Shown piece by piece: positions 24,667-32,653 of a stretch of 64,000 nt of DNA. The DNA is taken from NCBI RefSeq assembly GCF_000010165.1, contig NC_012491.1, positions 793,001 to 857,000 on the forward strand, given 5' to 3'. Both the position numbers and the translations under genes were made by a program. Each line of letters starts with the position of its first letter. The stretch's first letter is position 1. Below the pieces are notes generated by a model. It worked only from the letters and a program-made list of their open reading frames with translations. It searched no databases and was not told the origin of the DNA. The stretch is from Brevibacillus brevis NBRC 100599. Lineage in GTDB: Bacteria; Bacillota; Bacilli; Brevibacillales; Brevibacillaceae.

Positions 24667-24815
24667 CGAGCCTTTGGAGCAATTCAACAGGCTCGTTTTT
24701 CTTACAACTTGATCCTTTCATCGAAAAACGGTGTCACCATGGTTTACGGGATACGGTGCAGGAGACAATCCGTGTACTGATGAAATAATTAATTAATTAA
24801 TTTAAGTGTAGTCAA
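24667..24815 (+). repeat. Direct repeat, copy B (contains the SUKH gene terminator)
   Basis: Second copy of the block at 24004-24162. Its first part is a working terminator for the SUKH gene: CGAGCC (24667-24672) with GGCTCG (24690-24695) and TTTTTC. The last part ends in AAGTGTAGTCAA like copy A, but no ribosome site or gene follows, as if a second gene copy had been lost. Confidence 0.85.
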
Positions 24816-25048
24816 AGAGCGCATCCAAAATGCTCCCCCTTGAACGACCGCTTTTCGCTAAATGAGCAGTACGATATCAATGACCGTTTGTATGTCGAAA
24901 ACAAGAGCAATCGGAAAAGGGATAATCCCTGAAAACAGCCAAAAACGCCCGAAATTGAGGATTCAGACGTATGCTTTCATAATGCCTATTATCGGGACCC
25001 AATAAAGCTGAGGTAACAGGGGATGGGGTAGTACCAGCGTCCGGGGAC
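24816..25048. other. Gap without a confident gene
   Basis: No gene, hairpin or repeat is supported here. One open stretch on the + strand, about 24842-24930, reads like protein (RFSLNEQYDINDRLYVENKS) but has no start and ends at TGA; it may be the relic of a deleted gene. Confidence 0.4.
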
Positions 25049-25357
25049 TCAATTATGTTTGTATTCGTATCCTTTGGGTTTAAGCGTTGAATGTAAAGTT
25101 ATTATTTTTCCGTTTTTTTCAGTATAAAAGTATTTTACATCGGGTTCATCAGCAAAAATAACTTCTACACTATAGAGCGGAAGCTTCCCAACAACGCCAT
25201 CTACACTAACTATTGTTTTCTCATCAATATTTTTCTCGGTAATGAGATGTTGGCGTACCTGATTCTCTAAGCTTAACAGGGTTCCTTGAACATATATAAC
25301 TGGAACAGAGATAAGGATTAAGCCTAGGAAAACTATAATCATTATTTTTTTGTTCAT
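25049..25357 (-). CDS. DUF3139 family small membrane-anchored protein
   Basis: A 102-residue protein starting MNKKIMIIVFLGLILISVPV, an N-terminal membrane anchor or uncleaved signal, followed by ENQVRQHLITEKNIDEKTIVSVDG and EVIFADEPDVKYFYTEKNGKII, which match my memory of DUF3139 proteins of Bacillales. The function of the family is unknown. The start is ATG 25357 with GGGGGAT upstream; the frame is open further but has no better site. It is a single gene pointing away from the open fragment at 25393. Confidence 0.75.
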   Translation of the reverse strand: MNKKIMIIVFLGLILISVPVIYVQGTLLSLENQVRQHLITEKNIDEKTIVSVDGVVGKLPLYSVEVIFADEPDVKYFYTEKNGKIITLHSTLKPKGYEYKHN

Positions 25358-25392
25358 TTTGGTTATCCCCCAAAAGTGATTGTATATGGCCT

Positions 25393-25719
25393 TTGATAAA
25401 CCACAATGTAGGACCGGACTACGATATAATTCACGTTCATCCAAAAGGACCCGGGATCGTTCCAAGTGGGGGTTCAGCTGAGATATACACGTCGTATCTC
25501 GATTATACCCCAAATAAAGGGAAAATTATAAAGAAGAAGCCTTCTTCCCATATGTCTTCCGCAAATTTTAAATGGCATGTAGAAGAGATGTTAGACGCCC
25601 TTCCATCTAAAAGGCCATTTTTTATGGATCAACAAACAGGAAGGAGAGGATTATCCCCTGCTTTTAGGGAATCATTCATACCATTCAGATTCAAGCAAAT
25701 GTGGAGGTGTCCGATTTGA
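25393..25719 (+). pseudogene. Open fragment, possible 3' relic of a larger gene
   Basis: A frame of about 108 codons reading NVGPDYDIIHVHPKGPGIVP and then GGSAEIYTSYLDYTPNKG with protein-like composition. It has no ribosome site and only a TTG as start, and it begins within 36 bases of the divergent DUF3139 gene. The later part runs into the ribosome site of the metallo-hydrolase gene. It could be the tail of a truncated toxin-like or surface gene, given the SUKH gene nearby, but I do not recognise it and it may be chance. Confidence 0.3.
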
Positions 25720-26417
25720 CTCAAACAGAAGGAATCAAAACGATCAAACTGGAGATGGACGCGGGAGGCAATCCATTCGTCGTCCACACCGCAGTGCTAT
25801 GGGATGAGAATGAAGCCATTCTTGTGGATACAGGCATCCCCGGACAATTGGAGCTGATTCAGAACGTACTGGCGAAAGAAGCGATTCCTTTTGAAAAATT
25901 GACGAAAATCATCATTACCCATCAAGACCGGGATCATATCGGCAGCTTGCCTGAAATAGTAGCAGCAAAGGAAGGAAGCGTACAGGTGGTTGCTCACGAG
26001 GTAGCGATTCCGTATCTGGCAGGAGAAACACCCTTGATCAAAAGTGGGGTACTGGCCCCTCCGGTAAAAGTGGATCATGCCGTACAGGATGGCGATGTTC
26101 TCCCTTACTGTGGAGGTATCCAGGTGATTTATACGCCCGGTCATTCCCCCGATCACATCTCTTTGTATCATATTCCGAGCAAGACGTTGATTTCAGGAGA
26201 CGCCCTCACAGCACAAGATGGTGTACTGATGCCCTTCAATCCCGAATTCACGCCTGATCAACCGACGGCACTGCAATCGATCCGCAAACTGCTCGAGTTC
26301 GATATAGAGACAGTGATTGCCTATCACGGCGGCGTTTGTACAGGGGGTATCAAACAACGGCTAGCGGAAATCGTAGCAAAGGAGGGCATGGATTCAGATG
26401 AACATCCGCAGAGGTAA
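25716..26417 (+). CDS. MBL-fold metallo-hydrolase
   Basis: A 233-residue zinc hydrolase of the metallo-beta-lactamase fold. The metal motifs are intact: THQDRDHIGSLPE (HxxxDH), a later HSPDHISLY histidine, SGDALTAQDG (metal-bridging Asp) and a final AYHGG. Members include glyoxalase II-like thioesterases and lactonases; the exact activity is open. TTG 25716 follows GGAGGTG at good spacing; the frame extends to a GTG at 25701 that overlaps this site. The acetyltransferase downstream overlaps its end by 20 bases, so the two form one operon. Confidence 0.9.
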   Translation: MTQTEGIKTIKLEMDAGGNPFVVHTAVLWDENEAILVDTGIPGQLELIQNVLAKEAIPFEKLTKIIITHQDRDHIGSLPEIVAAKEGSVQVVAHEVAIPYLAGETPLIKSGVLAPPVKVDHAVQDGDVLPYCGGIQVIYTPGHSPDHISLYHIPSKTLISGDALTAQDGVLMPFNPEFTPDQPTALQSIRKLLEFDIETVIAYHGGVCTGGIKQRLAEIVAKEGMDSDEHPQR

Positions 26418-26874
26418 AGAACAAGAAGCAAGCGAACTGAGTGAGCTTGCCTATCGCTCCAAAGCTTATTGGGGATACAGTGATGAATTCATGGAGGCTT
26501 GTCGCGATGACCTGACGCTATCATCTGCCTATATCGAGACGCAGGAAGTATATGTGTTAGAGGACGAGGGTAGCATCAAAGGCTTCATGAGTTTGGAAAA
26601 GGATGCAGAGCAAGAGCAGTGGCTATTAGGCTATTTGTTCATGGAACCGGAGGCGGTTGGAAAAGGTTACGGAAAGGCTCTGTGGCAGCATATGGTGGAG
26701 GTGGCACAAAAGCTGGATATCCCAGTCATCACCATCCACAGCGACCCGTACGCAGAACCGTTTTACTTGTCGAGAGGGGCAAAGCGCGTAGGAGAAATCG
26801 CATCTACCGTTTTCCCGGGCAGAATATTGCCGTTGTTGGAAGTAGAAATCGAAAAGGAACGGAGTGTGGAATAG
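26398..26874 (+). CDS. GNAT family N-acetyltransferase
   Basis: A 158-residue acetyltransferase starting MNIRRGKEQEASELSELAYRS. The acetyl-CoA loop is LFMEPEAVGKGYGKALWQHMV and the fold ends with HSDPYAEPFYLSRGAKRVGEI. It overlaps the metallo-hydrolase by 20 bases and has its own ribosome site AAGGAGGGC inside that gene. Substrate unknown. A terminator with stem CAAGCAT/ATGCTTG follows. Confidence 0.9.
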   Translation: MNIRRGKEQEASELSELAYRSKAYWGYSDEFMEACRDDLTLSSAYIETQEVYVLEDEGSIKGFMSLEKDAEQEQWLLGYLFMEPEAVGKGYGKALWQHMVEVAQKLDIPVITIHSDPYAEPFYLSRGAKRVGEIASTVFPGRILPLLEVEIEKERSVE

Positions 26875-26904
26875 CTGCAGTCTATTCCAAGCAGCTTCAA
26901 CGCT

Positions 26905-26930
26905 CAAGCATGTTAAATGCTTGGGCTTTT
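26905..26930 (+). terminator. Rho-independent terminator
   Basis: CAAGCAT (26905-26911) pairs with ATGCTTG (26917-26923), followed by GGCTTTTT. Confidence 0.78.
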
Positions 26931-26944
26931 TACGCTTCTCTTCC

Positions 26945-27652
26945 TTATTTTACGATTTTATACCGGATCGCCTTGGCAACTGCCTGTGTACGATCCTCCA
27001 CGCCCATTTTCTGCAAAATCCGATGGATATGTGTCTTGACGGTTCCCCCTGAGATAAGCAGGTGCTGCGCAATTTGATCATTCCGTTTACCGTAGGATAG
27101 CTGCTCAAGTACGTCCCGCTCTCGATCAGTCAACTGATCAAACATGACAAGGGGTGGAAGCGTAGAGTCACAGTCAGCATCAGAATCAGGCTCGTAATTC
27201 TTTTGTTGAAACTGTAGAACCTCCGCGAGAGCCTTTGCAGCTGTAGCCGTGTAGAACAGTGCCTCGCCCTGATGGGCCCTGCGAATGAGGTCTAACATAT
27301 CCTGTGAATCGGAATCCTTTAGCATATAGCCGACAGCACCAGCGCGAATACCGTCTACGATGTAATCGTACGTGTCAAAAGTAGTGAGGATTAATACTTT
27401 TACCGAAGGATGGAGTCGAGTGATTTCGCGTGTTGCATCGATTCCTGACATATTCGGCATTTGTACATCCATTAAGACTACATCAGGAATGATTTCCCCT
27501 ACAATCTTCACGGCTTCTTCTCCATTAGAAGCCTCCCCGCTTACCTCCATATCCTTCTGCATTTTGATGACATATCCCAATCCTTGGCGGATCATCGTTT
27601 GGTCATCGACCAGGACCACACGAATGGTCTCTTTTTTGTTTTGATTTTCCAT
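26945..27652 (-). CDS. Response regulator, NarL/LuxR family
   Basis: A 235-residue two-component regulator. The receiver domain has the acidic pair VDDQ, the phosphorylation site in VVLMDVQMPNMSG and the conserved TTF and LKD segments. The output domain is a LuxR-type HTH: LTDRERDVLEQLSYGKRNDQIAQHLLISGGTVKTHIHRILQKMGVEDRTQAV. It follows its kinase (27688-28851) by 35 bases on the same strand. The divergent MarR/RND-pump operon across a 228-base gap is its most likely target, helped by repeated TCTATC motifs there; this is inference. Confidence 0.93.
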   Translation of the reverse strand: MENQNKKETIRVVLVDDQTMIRQGLGYVIKMQKDMEVSGEASNGEEAVKIVGEIIPDVVLMDVQMPNMSGIDATREITRLHPSVKVLILTTFDTYDYIVDGIRAGAVGYMLKDSDSQDMLDLIRRAHQGEALFYTATAAKALAEVLQFQQKNYEPDSDADCDSTLPPLVMFDQLTDRERDVLEQLSYGKRNDQIAQHLLISGGTVKTHIHRILQKMGVEDRTQAVAKAIRYKIVK

Positions 27653-27687
27653 GCTGGCATTCCTCCGTATTTATCGCTATTTGTTTA

Positions 27688-28851
27688 TCAAAGCGGAAAG
27701 CTGATGTCAATTTGAAAGCCGTGGGGCTCTCGAATGGAATAGGAAAGGTCTCCGTTTAATTCCTTGGTTTGTTCTACGATACCTGTTAAACCAGAGCCGA
27801 GCTTGATTTGATGATGATTCGTAATATTCCCATTGTCCCAAATGGCCAAGAATAGGTAGTTTTGCTTTTTTTCAATCGTGATGAAAATTTCTGTTGCATC
27901 AGAATGTCGTATGGAATTGGTAATCGCTTCTTGGAGAATCCGGTAAAGCGTAATAGTCATGTGCTGAGAAAGAGGAATGTCTGGATTGGGACTGATCAGC
28001 TGCATTTTGATGTCGGTATGCTGTTGGGCTCGTGATAAGAGTATACGTAGCGGTGTGATTCCCAGAGAGGATTTGTCTGCAGCCAATGTATGGACAGACG
28101 AGCGTATATCATCGAGGCTTTGCTTGGATACCGTAAGCATGTCTCGGACAGCCTCCTGTGCGTCACTCGGTCCCCCTTGCAGCATGTATTTCAAAGCATT
28201 CAATTGAACGATTAACGATGTGAGACTGTGTCCCAAGGCGTCGTGAACATCGCGGGCGATTCGGGTCCTCTCCTCAAGTACAGCGGCACGAAGTGTATTC
28301 ACAGAGGCCTCTTGAAGTTCAGAATGAGCTTCCTGGAGTCCAACATGCGCCTCTTGCAATTGTTTCAGATGCTGCTGACTCGATTCCTTTGCTTGATTTT
28401 GAACAGATAGTCCTCGTGCCCCGAGATACCATCCCATATAGGTCACGACATAGCCGACAACCTCCTCAAACATATAGTCTTTATGAAAAAACATGTAAGA
28501 AAAGGAGCATGCACCAAAAAAAATCGCATAGTACAATGCTCGGCGTTCAAGGATATGGAATCCAATAAATGCCACCAGTGGCAAGGATAGACCGACTTCT
28601 TGCCCTACATAGAGAACCTTTATAAATGACACGGTACCAATAACGATAATGGCGATGTCTTTTTGAAACGGTTTCCAATTCTTTTTGGGTCTGAGAAACA
28701 TCAGCAGGAAGCAGAAGATGATGATCAGCGAGATGATAAATGGAATGGTGGGTTCATGAATGTAAGCACTTGGAATGAGAAAAAATGAGATCAATACAAA
28801 AAAACAAATGAGCAGGAAACGGGAACGGAAAGATGCAGCTGAAGCGTTCAA
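27688..28851 (-). CDS. Membrane sensor histidine kinase, NarL/DesK type
   Basis: A 387-residue kinase with four to five short membrane helices in the first 150 residues and almost no extracytoplasmic domain, so it probably senses within the membrane. A coiled-coil linker (QQHLKQLQEAHVGLQEAHSE) leads to the HisKA_3 motif EERTRIARDVHDALGHSLTS with the phospho-accepting His, then HATPase_c (LQEAITNSIRHSDATE, WDNGNI, GSGLTGIVEQ). TTG start at 28851 with AAAGGAGG 8 bases before. It is the first gene of the kinase/regulator pair and reads away from the RND operon. Confidence 0.92.
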   Translation of the reverse strand: MNASAASFRSRFLLICFFVLISFFLIPSAYIHEPTIPFIISLIIIFCFLLMFLRPKKNWKPFQKDIAIIVIGTVSFIKVLYVGQEVGLSLPLVAFIGFHILERRALYYAIFFGACSFSYMFFHKDYMFEEVVGYVVTYMGWYLGARGLSVQNQAKESSQQHLKQLQEAHVGLQEAHSELQEASVNTLRAAVLEERTRIARDVHDALGHSLTSLIVQLNALKYMLQGGPSDAQEAVRDMLTVSKQSLDDIRSSVHTLAADKSSLGITPLRILLSRAQQHTDIKMQLISPNPDIPLSQHMTITLYRILQEAITNSIRHSDATEIFITIEKKQNYLFLAIWDNGNITNHHQIKLGSGLTGIVEQTKELNGDLSYSIREPHGFQIDISFPL

Positions 28852-28913
28852 GAAGACAACCTCCTTTCTTGGTATACGTACCCATTATATTTTCATTTTA
28901 GCATGCGCTGTCG

Positions 28914-28986
28914 TCTATCTCCGGGTGTACGGTCTTCTATCTCTGGATAGATAAAATCAAATTCCACAATTTGACTACCCGATAGA
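28914..28986. promoter_or_regulatory. Cluster of TCTATC motifs, candidate response-regulator sites
   Basis: TCTATCTC occurs at 28914-28921 and 28936-28943, exactly 22 bases (two helical turns) apart. The reverse complement GATAGA occurs at 28946-28951 and again at 28981-28986. They lie in the shared upstream region of the two-component pair and the MarR/RND operon. Confidence 0.5.
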
Positions 28987-29079
28987 CTTCGGGGACGAAT
29001 CGTATAAGTACAATTTGATCTATGGAGGGGAACACCCCAAACGATAGTCCGAAAAATAGAGAATGGGTAGGAGGCTTTT

Positions 29080-29463
29080 ATGAACGAACTGTTTCAGGTA
29101 GCGAAGATTCTAAGAGATACGAGCACCGTATTTTCCACACTTTCCATGCAAGCATTGGATTCAAGTGATATCACCTGGCAACAGGTTCTCATTCTGGAGC
29201 AAATTGCGATCAGCCCGAAAACAATGGGAGAAATCAGCAAGGCGATTGATCTTTCCTATAGTACGACCTCAGGTTTAATCAGTCGGCTGGAACAGATGAA
29301 CTTGGTGCGCAGATTTCGTGATAAATCGGATCGGAGAATTGTGTGGGCAGCATTGACGGAGCGTGTACCAGCGAATTGGACGGAACAAGAAGGAAATGCT
29401 TGTACACCTACATCGCTTCATTCCTTGCGCGCGCTTATTTTGGAGAAAGAAATACTGAGCTGA
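29080..29463 (+). CDS. MarR family transcriptional regulator, C-terminus probably frameshifted
   Basis: The first 90 residues are a normal MarR winged helix: ITWQQVLILEQIAISPKTMGEISKAIDLSYSTTSGLISRLEQMNLVRRFRDKSDRRIVWAALTE. After that point (about 29358) the protein becomes unlike the family (RVPANWTEQEGNACTPTSLH) and ends early at 127 residues, while the usual length is about 140-150. In the next frame the DNA reads VYQRIGRNKKEMLVHLHRFI, which resembles the expected dimerisation helix. A one- or two-base change near 29358 is likely. It heads the RND-pump operon and probably represses it. Confidence 0.82.
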   Translation: MNELFQVAKILRDTSTVFSTLSMQALDSSDITWQQVLILEQIAISPKTMGEISKAIDLSYSTTSGLISRLEQMNLVRRFRDKSDRRIVWAALTERVPANWTEQEGNACTPTSLHSLRALILEKEILS

Positions 29464-29501
29464 TACGCTGAGCTCCCTACAAACGAAGAGGTGAGAAAAT
29501 T

Positions 29502-32500
29502 TTGAATATATCAGAGCTATCCATTAAACGTCCGGTCACGATGATTATGATATCCATAGCCATCTTCATTTTTGGTTTGGTTACCTTTCCTCGCTTGGCT
29601 ATTGAATTGATGCCATCGCTGAATGCTCCTGTCGCCGTAGTTGTTACCTCTGTGGAGGGGGCGGCTCCAGCCGAGGTAGAAAAGCTGGTTACCAAGCCGA
29701 TCGAAAATGCACTAGGCACGGTTCCGAATTTAGACAAGGTCACATCAACCTCTGTTAATGGCTCCTCCTCGGTCATCCTCCATTTCAAGTGGGGAACAGA
29801 CATGGATCAAGCGACGTTGAATATGCGAGATAAAGTAGATTTGGTCCGAGGGAGCTTGCCTGAGTCAGCTGGTTCACCAAGGGTGTTGAAATTTGATCCG
29901 ACAAGTCAGCCGATACTTGATCTGGCTGTAACTGGCGATCAAGATGTCAACAAACTGAAAAAAATCGCCGACGATGTAATCAAGGCCCGTTTGGAACGAA
30001 TTAACGGTGTTGCTTCTGTCACGGTCACTGGTGGGCAAGAGCGAATTGTCGATATCATCGTAGACCCAGCCAAACTAGCCGCCTATGGATTGACATTGGA
30101 TCAAATAAAGGCAGCACTAGAAAACAGCAATATATCAGGATCAGCGGGTGCGATACGGGAAGGTGACGCAAAGACCAGTATTCGCGTGCAAGGAGAATTC
30201 ACCAATGTGGACACCATTGCACTCACGCCGATCTCTGTTGGTGGGAGCTTCATCCGATTGAGTGATATTGCCAACGTAACAGACACCATCAAAGAAGTGA
30301 CCAATCTGAGCTACATTGATGGAAAGCCAAGCCTGGGAATTTCCGTGATGAAAGGCACAGGCGGCAATACGATCAAAATCGCAAAAGACGTAAAGGCTGA
30401 GCTGGAGAAGATTAATAGCACGCTTCCAGCAAATGTAGAAACAAGTATCGTTCTCGATACCTCTACCTATATCCAGAGCTCCGTTGACAACACGGTAGTA
30501 CATGCTCTTGCAGGTGGTGCCATTGGCGTACTCATGCTGTTCTTCTTCTTGGGCAGTCTGTCGTCTATGCTTATTGCGGTCATTGTCCTGCCTGTATCGA
30601 TCATATCAACCTTCCTCTTGATGTATATGACAGGTCAAACAATCAACCTGATTTCCCTGGCAGGTCTCACGCTCGGATTGGGATCATTAGTGGACTTCGC
30701 GGTTGTTATGCTGGAAAACATTTTCCGTCAGCGGGAACAAGGCAAAGGCATGATGGAAGCGGCATTGGTTGGTTCCAAAGAGGTAGGAACCGCGGTGATG
30801 GCATCCGCATTGGCACAAATTTGCGTATTCTTACCGATTGCACTGACAGAGGGGATTGTTGCTGAGCTTTTCGCACCGTTAGCGTTGACGGTCGTTTTCT
30901 CACACATCGCTGCACTCGTTTTCACCTTCTTGCTGGTGCCAATGATGAGTGCTCGCCTGTTAAAAACTGTCCCGGAGCATACAAAACATGAAAACTATCG
31001 AGGCTTCAATCCACTAACCTGGTTTAACATTGGATTCCATAAGGTAGAAAAGGGCTATCAAAGGGTACTCAAATGGGCATTGGGTCATCGAAAAACCGTG
31101 ATTGGATCTGCTTTTGCCATGTTGATTGGCTCATTGATGCTAGTTCCCACTCTCGGAGCAGGGTTTTTCCCGGATATGGACCAAGGAGTAATCCAAGTAG
31201 AGATCAAGCTGCCGAAGGGTACTGTCTTGACGGAAACAGAAAAAGTAATGAAGCAAGTAGAAGAAGTGGTCAATCAAGTGCCAGAAAAGAAATTGGTCAA
31301 GTCCTCGGTCGGGGGTGGCGACGGTATTTCAGAGAGCGGTGCATCTACTTCTCATAACGCAACGATCGAACTGCACGTAGGAGAGATTACTACGAGACAG
31401 CGATCGACAGAGGCAATTGCTGTGGGCCTGCAAGAGCAAGTCAAGCATATTGCAGGAGCAGATATCAAGGTGAAATCCCTTTCCGGTGGTATGGGGGGCG
31501 GAGCAGCCATCTCGATTGAAATTCGCGGAGATGATCTGGACGTCTTAACGGAACTGAGCGAGATTGTAAAAGGGGAAATAGCCAAGGTACCGGGAACGAT
31601 GAACGTATCTACCAGTGTTAAGGAAATGAGTCAGGAGTTCGATGTGAAGGTCGATACAGAGAAGACGAGCTTGTACGGGTTGACAACAAATGAAATCCTT
31701 TCTGCTGTGCGAACTTCTTTCCAAGGTCAAACGGTTACCCAGTATCGTACGGGCGAAGATGAAATTGATATCAATCTCAAGCTGCCAGAAGACTATAAGG
31801 AAGATATCAACTACTTGAAGAACCTGCGTATTTCCACGCCTACGGGCGCTCAAATCAGTCTCACTTCCGTAGCGACCATTAGCAAAGTCGAAGTACCACC
31901 ATCGATTGAGCGCAAAAACATGACGCGTGAAGTGACGGTCACAAGCGATTTGATCGGGGATAACCTGCAAGCGGCCGCGACGGAGGTTACGAATATCATC
32001 AATAAGCTGAATGTTCCGGATGGCTACACCATCGAAATGGGCGGACAGAGCGAGGATATGGGAAATTCTTTTGTGAATCTGGGTCTCGCGATCATCTTGT
32101 CCGTCGTGCTGGTGTACATGGTCATGGCTGCTCAGTTTGAATCACTTTTCAGTCCATTTATCATCATGTTCTCGGTTCCTCCGAGCCTTACTGGGGTCAT
32201 ATTGGGGCTTCTGTTTACAGGAACACCTATTACTGTATCTGTTTTGATCGGGTACATTTTGCTGATCGGTCTGGTCGTGAACAATGCGATTGTGTTAATC
32301 GATTTGATCAATCAGTTGCGTGCAAAAGGTTGGGAGCTACATGAAGCGATTTTACATGCAGGACCTGCTCGTCTGCGTCCGATTTTGATGACAACCCTCA
32401 CGACGATTATGGCCATTGCTCCGCTCTCCGTTGCTGCTGGGTCTGGTTTAGAACTGCAAGCGCCCATGGCTACTACCGTCATGTATGGCTTGATTTTCTC

Positions 32501-32633
32501 CACCATGATCACACTCATACTCGTACCTGTGGTTACCGTGTGGTTTGATGAGATGGGACAAAAGAGACGCAACAAACGAAAGCAAAAGCAGGAAAAGAAA
32601 ATCCGTACCACGTTAGAATCGACAAATGCATGA
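29502..32633 (+). CDS. RND efflux transporter permease (AcrB/SwrC-like, HAE family)
   Basis: A 1043-residue proton-driven exporter with 12 membrane helices and two large extracytoplasmic loops. The N-terminus MNISELSIKRPVTMIMISIA is the family hallmark, the proton-relay helix contains LGLGSLVDFAVVMLENIFR with the conserved Asp, and the repeat half includes GYILLIGLVVNNAIVLIDLINQ and PARLRPILMTTLTTI. Gram-positive relatives such as SwrC/YerP of B. subtilis expel surfactin-type lipopeptides and other antimicrobials. TTG start with GAGGTGAG upstream. The adaptor lipoprotein follows immediately. No TolC-like partner is expected in this cell type. Confidence 0.94.
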   Translation: MNISELSIKRPVTMIMISIAIFIFGLVTFPRLAIELMPSLNAPVAVVVTSVEGAAPAEVEKLVTKPIENALGTVPNLDKVTSTSVNGSSSVILHFKWGTDMDQATLNMRDKVDLVRGSLPESAGSPRVLKFDPTSQPILDLAVTGDQDVNKLKKIADDVIKARLERINGVASVTVTGGQERIVDIIVDPAKLAAYGLTLDQIKAALENSNISGSAGAIREGDAKTSIRVQGEFTNVDTIALTPISVGGSFIRLSDIANVTDTIKEVTNLSYIDGKPSLGISVMKGTGGNTIKIAKDVKAELEKINSTLPANVETSIVLDTSTYIQSSVDNTVVHALAGGAIGVLMLFFFLGSLSSMLIAVIVLPVSIISTFLLMYMTGQTINLISLAGLTLGLGSLVDFAVVMLENIFRQREQGKGMMEAALVGSKEVGTAVMASALAQICVFLPIALTEGIVAELFAPLALTVVFSHIAALVFTFLLVPMMSARLLKTVPEHTKHENYRGFNPLTWFNIGFHKVEKGYQRVLKWALGHRKTVIGSAFAMLIGSLMLVPTLGAGFFPDMDQGVIQVEIKLPKGTVLTETEKVMKQVEEVVNQVPEKKLVKSSVGGGDGISESGASTSHNATIELHVGEITTRQRSTEAIAVGLQEQVKHIAGADIKVKSLSGGMGGGAAISIEIRGDDLDVLTELSEIVKGEIAKVPGTMNVSTSVKEMSQEFDVKVDTEKTSLYGLTTNEILSAVRTSFQGQTVTQYRTGEDEIDINLKLPEDYKEDINYLKNLRISTPTGAQISLTSVATISKVEVPPSIERKNMTREVTVTSDLIGDNLQAAATEVTNIINKLNVPDGYTIEMGGQSEDMGNSFVNLGLAIILSVVLVYMVMAAQFESLFSPFIIMFSVPPSLTGVILGLLFTGTPITVSVLIGYILLIGLVVNNAIVLIDLINQLRAKGWELHEAILHAGPARLRPILMTTLTTIMAIAPLSVAAGSGLELQAPMATTVMYGLIFSTMITLILVPVVTVWFDEMGQKRRNKRKQKQEKKIRTTLESTNA

Positions 32634-32653
32634 GAAAAGAGGAGGAACCATTC

